Shown piece after piece: positions 54,467 through 64,000 of a DNA stretch of 64,000 nucleotides (its first letter is position 1; each line of letters opens with the position of its first letter). A model generated the notes under the pieces. It was not told the origin of the DNA, made no database searches, and saw nothing but the letters and a program-made list of their open reading frames with translations. The stretch is taken from assembly GCA_033063855.1 (NCBI GenBank), contig CP093831.1, forward strand, positions 23,250,001-23,314,000. The letters run 5' to 3'. The translations under genes and the position numbers were made by a program. This DNA comes from Smittia aterrima (Eukaryota > Arthropoda > Insecta > Diptera > Chironomidae).

Positions 54467-56261
54467 ATGGCCACCCAAATATACATCAAACCTGAGCCAC
54501 TGGATGAAGATGATGCGGTTTATTGTCGAAGTTGCTTCAAGCTAATGACGGAAAATGTGAAAGACCCAGAAACCGAAACGCTATTTAAATGGTTCGAAGA
54601 AATTATTCAAATGCCAATCAGGGAATCGAAGAATGCATCAATTTTCTGCTTCGATTGCTCCGTCTCCATCGGGAGTTTCATCCAGTTCAAAAAACTCGCC
54701 GAGCTAAAGCAGAAAAAGTTTTACGAAATCATGGACGGCTTCTCGAACGACTTCAGTGAACTTTTCTTCATCAAGCTAAAAGCGGATCCACTGACTGTAA
54801 TTATCAAAGAAGAATCTAACAACATGTCATTGATGAGAAGTGAAGAATTCGACGATAGTTCTCCTGAACCTCGCTCCAGCAAACGTTCGTTTAAGAAAAC
54901 ATCTGTAGAGACAACTGGTAGTAAACAAATGACTTGTCCAATTTGCACGAAGAACGTTGATGATGTCGTCGATCACTTGCGAATGTGCAAAGGCAAGCAG
55001 TGCAATAAATGCAAGTTCAAAACTGTCGACGTTGATGAAATGGAGCAGCACAAACGAGAGAGACACGGTTCGAGAAAAGTAAAGAAAGTTGAGACGGCAA
55101 AAAGGGTTCGATTGGAAAAAATGCGGGTGAAGGATGAAGTTTCAGCTTCACGATTGTAAGTAGCAATTTTGTTAATCATTGGAGTGAACCGGTTTCTAAG
55201 GGTTTCATATTTCAGGAAACTCACTTACTCTTGCGATCAATGTGGAAGGGAATTCAATAACAAAGGCTCCATAATTGTGCACACGGCAAAACACATGAAG
55301 GAAAAGCCAATTAAATGCACGCTCTGCTCTTACTCTACAATCTTCAAAAAGTATTTGAAAAATCATATGAAGAACAAGCACGAGTCTGGAGCTCCTGTAA
55401 GAGAATTTCAATTTTCTGGACGTGGTCGATGTGAAGTTTGCAAAAAGGATTACAAAAGTCTTAAAGCTCATAATGAAAGAGTTCATGGGAAGATTAAGAA
55501 CTTCCAATGCCAGGATTGTGGGAAAAACTTCTACAGCAATTACGACCTTGTGTAAGACTTTATTAATATGAAATATTTAAAGTTTGTTTAATAATTTTTC
55601 AACTTCCAGAACTCACGTCGGAAGAGTTCATCAGAACATCAAAAATTTCCAATGTCAAGACTGTGGCAGCTGGTTCTATAGCAAACAAGATCTTTCGTAA
55701 GTTATTTCTTTGGAATGTTTATTTGACACTAATTTTCAAACTCCATTCATTAGATCACATATGCATCACAAGCACAGCCATCGTCTGACAGAATTGGATA
55801 TGGCTAAATTCATCTGCGAAACCTGTGGGAAAGGTTTTGGGCGAAAGCAACTTTATGATCTTCATCAACGCACGCATTTGACACTTGATTTCCAATGTCA
55901 TCTTTGCGATAAGAAATTCGCCATGAAATCTCGAGTTGAAGAGCACATCAAGAGGTAAGTCATCAACTCATGTGTAGTGAACATTTTCTAAATAAATTCT
56001 CACAGGACTCATCTGAAAATAATGGACAAAGAATGCGATGTCTGCGGTAAACGATTCTTCAACACGTCTAAGCTCAACGTCCACTACAATGTCCATGCTG
56101 GTATCAAGTTCCATTGCTACGTTGAAGGCTGCTCAACCGCAAGATCCCGTCGTGATGCCATGGTCTATCACATGAAGAACGATCATCAATTGTGTAACAG
56201 CGAAAGGGAGAAGTTCATGGAGCAACTCAACACATATTGCTCTCACTTAAAGAGAAGGTAA
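54467..56261 (+). CDS. ZAD-C2H2 zinc finger protein 2
   Basis: Exons 54467-55155, 55216-55551, 55610-55696, 55754-55954 and 56006-56261 give 522 aa. The ZAD domain matches gene 1 almost residue for residue (YCRSCFKLMTENVKDPETET). The finger array is as in gene 1 plus one extra small exon (55610-55696) encoding FQCQDCGSWFYSKQDLS. The last exon carries CDVCGKRFFNTSKLNVHYN and a C-x4-C finger with a GCSTARSRRDAMVYH stretch. Predicted nuclear DNA-binding protein. Confidence 0.9.
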
Positions 56262-56528
56262 ATCTTAGAATAGCAAATTTATCTTAGAGCAGGCACGTTG
56301 CTTTCCATTTTCATTTTTTTTTTCAAATTATTAAGCTTCTGTAAACCCTAAAGAAACTAAACTTACATAATAAAGAGGGAAATAAAATTTTAAATGGTTA
56401 TCAAGCATTTTATTGCTTATCCGCACATGATGCTCAAGCTTCTGTGAAATAAATCAAAACAATTCTTTCCTTCATAAAAATCACGATTTATTTCAAAATC
56501 TAAGGAAATATAATTTTTTAAGAAACAT

Positions 56529-58567
56529 TCAGTGATGATGTGGCAAATCGCTTGACAGAAAATGCCACTGCTCGTGCCATTGATCAGGCAAAATCATGCA
56601 ATCCTTCCATTGCTTCAGCCTACGTCCCTTGCTAATTTGACCTAGAATCAGAGATCCGAGAAAATCGTTGCTCTTTCCGATGTCCTTGTCCCAAACGGTG
56701 AAGATAAGCATCTGTTTATCGAGGTCGTTTGGACGAGTTTCAAAGTAAAACTCCTCGTTAAATACCGGGTTCAGATTGCGCCACTTGATGCTCGTTTTAT
56801 ATTTCTTTCGGTTTGAGTCAGGCCGCAATTGTCTGTGGGAAGAGTTTCAAAAAGAAAATTGTTTTTCCACCTTTTTGAATGTTTAAGTGGACTCCTCACA
56901 TTTTCACAAAGGGATCGGATAATCCATTTTTGTCCATCGCCATTAAATTTATGCACCGTTTAATAACGACGGAGAGTGCTCGTCGCTGGGTATTGTAACA
57001 CAATGAGATCAGAATCTGCCCATTGGGCGAATCTCGGGAAAGCGACTCCATGCTGAACTTATCCTCCGGCCCTAACGGAATTGTCATCCGAGACGGACTG
57101 CAATTCTGAATCTGTAATTAGCGAAGGGAGAGACTAATGAGCGAAAGGTCGTTTCATCTTTTTTCTTTCGTCGCCTTACCATCGCGAGTGAAATTTTAGC
57201 TGCCCCAAGAAAATCGTTTCCGTACTTGTCGTCGTCTAAGCACACGACGAACAAAGAAGAAGCTGTCATGTCTTCGAAAGACATTCCCAAGAAAGTAAAC
57301 GTTTCATTAAACTCGGGGTTGTTTGTCTTATGAGCGATTCTTGACTTTTGCCATCGCGTATGTCGTAAAGTGTTTTCAGCTGTGATGATATTGACTTTGC
57401 AGAATGGATCTGAGAGACCTTGAGAATCCATCGGCGGCAAGTCACGTGCTCTCAAAAGAGTACAAATCAAAGTATCTTGAGCCTCATCGTAGTTGATCGA
57501 CACTTCCAGCCAACCAAGAACAATTGGCTCACGGAAATCTGAGGAAAGGGAAATTATTTTAAATCGAAACTTTCCAATTTTAATAACTCACTTTGATTCA
57601 TTGTGAAAGCTTCTATTGCTGACGCACTTTCGGAAACACATGACGAAATTGAATTTCTTCGTTGCCTGTGGCATCCGTTTGGCGTTCCACTCTCCCATTC
57701 ATTAACAGGTGGTTGAATGCTATTCGCAGACTTTTGTGAATCACTTGAGCTTGTTTGACGACTGTAAGGAGTGTTGGGAGATTTTCTTGGAAGCGGCGAT
57801 GTACTGTCGAATGTAAAACGTGACGCGGATTCGGTTGAGAGACGAAGATTGAAAAGATTTCGACTTTTGAGAAAGTTGCTACTGAACGACCCACTCTTAA
57901 GGATTTTCTCGTCTTTTAACACATCCGCTTCTTCATCCTCGTCGTCAGAATCAATTTCCATTCCAAGTTTAGTCGTTTTCGTGACCTTGATTGGTTGCTC
58001 GCGTGCGTCACCGTTCAACTCACCGTTGGATCGACTGGGTAGCTCGTAATTTGGTAATCCTTTGTAGAACCACGCTCCTGTTTTTTTATAGACGTCACGT
58101 ATTTCAGAGCAGACATGACATAAGCAGATGCTTCTGAAAATATGGTAAAAGAATCCCCTTTAGAGAAGAAATGGCGTCGTGATAATTCTTCATACTTTTT
58201 CCCAAGCGGATTCGTAATCTCTACGCAACAGTGCGAGCAAACCGGCTTTTTACAATCAAGACATGTCTGTTTGTTGTGTGTCATGTTCAGAAGAATTCCA
58301 AACCCAAACGATTGCCCGCATAAACTGTAAAATAAAGATTACATAGATGGAGTCGTTCGTCTGCGACATGAGAGTTACCTGCAATTTTTCGGTCCGTAAT
58401 ATGAAGCTCGCAGCTTGATTCTTTCAACTCTCTCAACGAGCTTACCAACCCTCTGACGTTCAGCCATTTCCAGCTGCTCATTTCGTTTGATAACCGAGAC
58501 AATCGCTTGCTGTTCCTCGTCGTTTAAAGCTACACGTTTACACGCTGAACTCCACCCGGTTTGCAAC
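56529..58567 (-). CDS. Rph: Rabphilin, 3' part (5' exons beyond or unrecognised)
   Basis: Exons (minus) 58567-58379, 58324-58024, about 57895-57592 (5' edge uncertain), 57538-57180, 57111-56900 and 56832-56529. In order: an alpha-helical Rab-binding segment (LNDEEQQAIVSVIKRNEQLE), a FYVE-like zinc region (CLDCKKPVCSHCC), a Ser/Asp-rich linker, C2A (LPPMDSQGLSDPFCKV, then NNPEFNETFTF) and C2B (LMAMDKNGLSDPFVKI, LNPVFNEEFYFE), ending SSDLPHHH. Rabphilin is a Rab3/Rab27 effector on synaptic vesicles with Ca-binding C2 domains. The first exon shown begins at an AAAG acceptor with two bases of a codon missing, so the start codon lies upstream (beyond 58567). Confidence 0.88.
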
Positions 58568-61500
58568 CTTTAATTTAATTGGCAAAGAGGGGAGAAGATA
58601 TTACTTTCACCAACATTTCCCACGATGAAAACTTTTTCTTTTTATGTGAGAACAAAAACTCATTTTTATGGATTTATTTCATTGGTCGCTGACGGCTCAA
58701 CAAGTACAGAATGAAATTGCTGAGTTTTCTCTCTCGTCATGTCGAGCGCTTTCTCAAGAAAAGGTACGAGAACGTTCATTTCTCCCCCCAGCCCCATCCG
58801 ACTTTCCATTGTTGCAACTTTTTGCTGTCATCATACTCCCGACATAAAAATAGCTAAAGTTACAGTTACTAGAGTACGAACAACGAGAAGGGTTTCTCTT
58901 TAATTTTATTGAACTTTTCTTTCCATTGACTTTAAATCTCTTTCTCAGAAAAAGCCCTGAAGTCTTAATGAAAAGTCTCGCTCAAATATCATTGCGTAAT
59001 GATAGCTTTCGTTGAAAGAAAAGAGAAATTTCCCGAGAGTTCATGCCACGCAAGGCGAGGAGTTTAAATGCTAAATGTTTTGATTAATGAGCTCGAAAAT
59101 TATTCTTTTGTGTGATTGTCGGTAAATATCAAATCGCGAATGACGAAAGAATTTAAAAGCTCATAATATCAAGAAGCTTTGATGTGATCTCTTTCGTAAC
59201 TCGATAATTTCGACTAAATGCACATGAATTGCGATGAATTGCTCGCAATCGAGAATCGATTAAAATTATTTACCCGAGGACAAAGTTTAATCGAGTTTGA
59301 TATCCAAGCTTGTCTGAGTAATCGAATGATGGAAAGAAGGTTGATTCAAAGAAGGACGAAAAAGCTTTAAACATTTGCAAAGTGCTGACGAATTGTTCGT
59401 TCAATCATTCCGCCGTCCATTAAGGTAATCAGGTGATTAAAAGAACATTCATTTCGCTTAGAAAGTGAGAATGCTCCCTCTCAACGTGAAAGGAAATTAC
59501 TCTGTCAATTTGGTTTCTGTTTAAACTTCCACTTTTCACGTTCTTTCAAGTGATTTCAGTGTGAAACTCGACACAAGTTTTAGGTAGAATGTGAAAGCTT
59601 GTTGACGGAAATCAAGTGACAGAAGAGTAAAAGGAAGGAAGAAGAATTCATTTTGTTGCTTTTTCCCATTCGGTTAGATTTAACACACTCGTGACGATGA
59701 CGACTGAACAAAAGGCAAGAGTCATTCAACTCATAGCACTCTCATGAAACCATCAGACGATGAGACGTTTCACTCCCAAATAATCTGATTTGGTTTTATT
59801 TATATTTTATGAGGGATTAGACTGTTGCTCCAAGGAAACCAACAAGCGGAAAACTGCGATGTTCTCATGAAATATTCAATCAATTTTAGGGGAAAAGTCT
59901 TCTCCGTGCCTTTATAGGCTTCATCATTCAACATTTTCTAAGCTATGATGGAGTTTTCAACTTCGTTACCATGAAGAAGAAGGCCGGAGATGAATTTGAT
60001 CTTTCTGAATATTTTCTGGTGTTATCAAAACCTTTCTGTTCAGTTCGAGCTTTCATAAATCATATGAGTACTAAGAAGCTTTAATGTTTTCTGCGAACAT
60101 ATGCTTAAAGAGTCTTAAAGTTTAGGAGAGAGGAGAAAAGCTTTTAGTGCTTAAAAGCTCAATCTTTTCCTGGTTTTACTCTCAACACTTGTTGGCAACA
60201 AAAAACTTTCTCTCTCTCGTTCATTAACATTTATATCAACATTGACGATTCATAATATAAACAATCTGACTCGTTAATCAAGCTTGAAAGATTACAAAAT
60301 GTTATCTATAATCGAAAGCTTTTAATCCGATTAACCTTCGATTCTTCACAGCCATGATTGAACACAAAAGCACATAAACAGTCAAAGCTGTTTACTCTAA
60401 AACTGTTGCAAACATTGGAGTGAGAAAAACATAACTTTTGACATCCTTGAGATAATTATTCTTCTGTAAACATGCGCGTGATTGACGAGTACATCGCTAG
60501 TGAACAAAATTGAATAAAATAATTCAATTTCTGTAGAAACATTTCAGAGTTTTTTACTTGTACCCTCCCGTCGCTTAAATATCGATTTTTTTCTTCAACT
60601 TTTGTATCGTATCGCACTTGAAGCTTAATTAAATTCCCGCTGATAACAATTGAGTTACAGTACGTTAATTCCAATTAGGCACTGTTCGTTCATGCAGACA
60701 CGACAGTAAATTAAAACCGCGATGCTAAGACAACTAACTTTCACGACTCATCATTCGCTAACAAGCCCGCGGCGTGAACAAATTTGTCTTTACAACTACC
60801 AATTAAAGTCGCAAGCTATATCACAAAAGCTCATCTTGTTTACCAAAGAAGCTCTTAAAATAGCTGAAAGCTGGAGCGTTGTCAAACCCTCCAAAAGAAA
60901 ATCAAATAAATTTTCAATTTCCTCGTAAAAAAAATGAAAGTTGGAGGAGTTTGTGGATGAGTTAAGTGAAGGGCTTTCCATTGCTGTCAAAGTGAACTCT
61001 TCAGAGAGTTTAAAAGTATTCTCCTTCTCATGAAACTCCCTAACGAAGTCGAAAGTATCTCTAAATCACATTTTTATGGAAGAGAAAATAAGATCAGCGA
61101 CATTTAGGATCAGGTTTCATGTTTGTGAAGTGAGCGAGAGTCTTGTTGAAGGTTGATTTGCAATGCCGAGAGCAGAGGAGTAAACTGTCTAGTCGGGAAA
61201 ACCTCTAAGACTCTTCTTGATGTATTGCAAACTTAGATTGACAGAGAATAAATCTTTTCGTTTACGCATTCGATCAGCAAACGAATGATTTAACCCAACT
61301 CCTCCTTCCACCGCGAACGCCAACATTTTGTTTGTTTATTTCACTTTTCTTTATCATTGTTTGCTATTCATTGTCAACGCGCTCTCTTAGTCATCGAGCA
61401 GAGTGCGCTGTTTAAATAGAAGCCTCGCCACATCGTTTGTCAACATATGGAAGTCGTTTTCGATGATAATGAATCGTTTCATTTTGGGCGATTCTTGTTT

Positions 61501-64000
61501 ATCAGGTTCGACAGCGTGGATACGCGGAAAATTGGGGAAAGCCACAAAATAATTTCCCTTGGTTTCCACTTTATTCATCAAAGTTGATTTTAATGACGTT
61601 ACTCGAAAAAAGATTAACCGAGGCTGCTCCCGCGCGGGAGGACGAGTAATAAATGATATTTAAATTTAATTATTCAATCGAGAGCACCATATGGAAAAAT
61701 GGGCAATTAATGTTTTCTTACTTAGCACGTAAGGCCAACTGACGATCCGAGCAGCAAACGTAATTGCTTTTCGCACTGCTGTTGTCCTGGAAATTCATGT
61801 CTCTTGCAGGAGAAAGTCCTTTCGGTTGATTGAAACTCTCAGTTCAATGGTTGATTTATTTATTTTCACATTAATTGGACTTTCACTTGTTTTATTCTCT
61901 CAATGATTTTCACCATTTTTTTCGTTCGCGTTCGAGACCCGAGAGCAAATTCACTTTTCAACTTTAATCGCCTGTTGCTTCAGCTAAACTGTGAACTGTA
62001 GGAGAATGTTTTCCTAAAATGCGAAAAAAATTGTTTGAGCGAGAGAGGAAAATTCGAGAAAAGCTGAAGAGGAAAATGAGAGAAAGTTATTTCGAGAGAA
62101 AACTCTTCGATGGGTGAATTGAAAGTAACGAGACTGCGGTTTAAGGCTTGTCACTAAAAACAAAATAAATCAAAACTTTTGACAGCAAGGACTTTCCAAA
62201 AATATTTATTTTTAGATTGAAAAACCTTGATTCCTCAATTAAAGTCAAACCTTTAATTGATATTTTAATTATTCAAGAAAATTTCTAATGAAAAGAAAAG
62301 TTTGAAAACATTTTATCAGGAAATTGCGATGTTCGATACTTGAAAGGAGAATTAGATTTATTTTCCACGGGAAGCGTTTTGTTTTACAACTTAATTGGTT
62401 TTCAAATCATCAGCTGAATGTTTGTTAGTTAACCGCGACATAAAAAACATTTTACACGCTCCACCATTGCTCGTCGTAAATCTATTTAGTGAGTTATTGA
62501 ACACATGTGATGATTCCGGTTGAAGGGATTGCTATGAAGATTATTTCTTTAAGCAAGTGAAACCTCATTGAGAAAATTATTTAAAAGGAACAAGTGAGTG
62601 AAGCAGTTTGAGAACTAAAGAAGCTGAAGCTCTCATTCAACGACAAACAACGAGTTTCTTTTCCTTCGTAGAAAAATCCAATAAATCACTGATGTAAATT
62701 AATCAAATTCATCGCAAAAAACTTTTCAATGTGCTTCGTATTTTTTCCACACCAGAAACTCCTGAGGCTAGAGAATGAATATAAATTCGTTTGGCTTTGT
62801 ACACTTCTCGGAATGAAACGGAAATCTCTTTCGTTTGATCAAAAGAGAGAACAGAATCATAATTTTATTCGCATCGCAATTAACCAAAAATATGTAAAAC
62901 AAAAGTCTGACAAACTCGTAATTTGAACTGCCAGGACTTCTCGTAATTGGTCAATGTTTACAGATCAAATCGAGCGTGAAACATTTTAAAGACTCCGAAC
63001 ATTAGTTAGCTCTTTAATGGGCGGACAGAAGATCGTCGGATATTTATGAGCTGTTCCTAAACGTCTTGTCGTTATCGCCATAAATAATAATTCCGGGTTT
63101 AAGTGGATGTTTGGTAAACTTAGGAAGCGTGACCAGGTCTCGAGACTGACGCTTGAAGTTTCCAATTTTCTTAAAAATATTTTCTTTTCTACGATTGTCA
63201 TCTCCAATTAAAATGCAATTTATTTGATTTGTCAGATTTTACTTTCATGTGGAAAAGTCAAATAAAGATTTTTCTCGAGCTGAGCTCTATTCTCGTTTGT
63301 ATCGTGATGGGCGTTTACTCGATCGTCGCGTTTGATTTAAACAATGTTTTGCCATTTTCTTCGTCTTGTGTTTCCATTATCCAATTTACTTTGATTGAAT
63401 TAATTTGTATTAGTGCTCGTCGTCGTCAAATTACGAGCGTTGGAACTCAATCCGACAATTCATTTCAATTAAAACATTTCGCCGACGAAAACGTTTCGCT
63501 CTTAATTATCAACAAATGTCGTTTTCGTTATTGTACATAAATTATAAACTTAAAGACTCGTGACGACAATAATTCAATTAAAAACGTAATCGAATTATCA
63601 TAATCTGATTAAAATTAGCGCAGAGATCGAGGAAGTTATTAAATTTTGATTGATATTGTCAAATTGAGATGTTGCCTCGATGTTTCTGAATATTCAATAA
63701 AATCACTGATCACGTGGGCGTGTTCATCATCCCAAATATCTCTGTTCGAGCCAATGGAAACACTTGTGTCGTGCTTCTAAAAATACATGAGATCTGTTCG
63801 CTTCTGTCTCGAATTGTTTTTCAACTCATTTCAGTTCCCAGTGTTTATTCAACTTCAGCTTGTTCGAGTCACAAAATATTAACTCGTCATTTAAGTTTGC
63901 ATAAGTGGCTAAGTCTCAACTCAAAAAAAAAAGAAAGAAGGAGAAATTAATTGAGAAACAGATTTGAGTTTGTGTTAATTTTTGTTAAAATGATAATTGG
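58568..64000. other. long stretch without supported genes
   Basis: About 5.4 kb, AT-rich, with many short frames that show no domain, splice or codon signal. Since the Rabphilin model needs an upstream exon on the minus strand, this is probably its first intron and 5' region. No tRNA or transposase seen. One perfect palindrome is listed separately. Confidence 0.45.
61627..61640. repeat. perfect 14-bp GC palindrome
   Basis: CTCCCGCGCGGGAG reads the same on both strands and stands out in AT-rich surroundings. It could be a dimeric factor site or chance. Confidence 0.5.

Noticed and set aside
62729..62926. 65-codon frame with an ATG in the gene-poor right end
   Set aside because: Short, no homology recognised, no promoter or splice context.
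63229..63540. 103-codon open frame with a hydrophobic segment
   Set aside because: It starts at a non-ATG codon, shows no family resemblance and sits in AT-rich intron-like DNA.
1..64000. tRNA, rRNA or CRISPR loci
   Set aside because: No cloverleaf with A and B boxes, no rRNA-like blocks and no spaced repeats were recognised by eye; a tRNAscan and Infernal run would settle it.

Overview
The window is nuclear DNA of an insect, most likely a lower dipteran; a chironomid-type midge is my guess (inference). The DNA is AT-rich. Introns are tiny (mostly 42-60 bp, GT..AG) and genes are dense on both strands. The proteins include insect families: pickpocket DEG/ENaC channels, ZAD zinc-finger proteins, DUF1091 and a BEL/Pao retrotransposon. 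I built gene models by hand from splice sites and frame continuity. Every complete multi-exon coding model sums to a whole number of codons, except where noted.

Left third (1-19.1 kb): a tandem array of about five units, each a pickpocket (ppk) channel gene followed by a three-exon F-box/LRR-like gene of about 510-525 aa. One unit holds an intact ppk gene (8124-11490) whose reading frame runs through two complete DEG/ENaC modules, giving about 1000 aa. In the other units ppk is a 3' fragment cut by the window edge, a 5' stub, or one of two internally deleted relics sharing the same deletion junction. Four F-box genes look intact. The fifth is a pseudogene split by a 2.9 kb insertion. That insertion carries BEL/Pao pol 3' ends arranged as a ~1.15 kb inverted repeat around a 153 bp loop, with a TATA-like box upstream: a candidate long-hairpin (endo-siRNA) locus. 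A broken DUF1091 gene closes this region.

Middle (20.6-35 kb): a secreted two-module LRR protein (-), a small AN1 zinc-finger protein (-) head-to-head with FAM136A (+), NEURL4 with six NHR repeats (-) head-to-head with LRRC57 (+), and a 1403-aa NACHT protein (-) with an HELCH zinc-metallopeptidase motif ahead of the NACHT domain.

Right part (35-56.5 kb): a BED-finger mini-gene and three paralogous ZAD proteins that lack C2H2 fingers but share an unrecognised C-terminal domain. Two of the three are each followed by a TRAIP/NOPO-like RING gene. These two ZAD+RING pairs lie in inverted orientation about 10 kb apart, around ZFYVE26 (spastizin) and a PWWP+SET methyltransferase gene. TBC1D7 (TSC complex) and two tandem ZAD-C2H2 genes follow. 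The duplicated ZAD genes share a promoter block.

Right end (56.5-64 kb): the 3' part of Rabphilin (-), then about 5.4 kb with no coding region I can support, probably Rabphilin 5' intron or flank.

No tRNA, rRNA or CRISPR array was recognised. Orthology calls rest on remembered family features, not searches.
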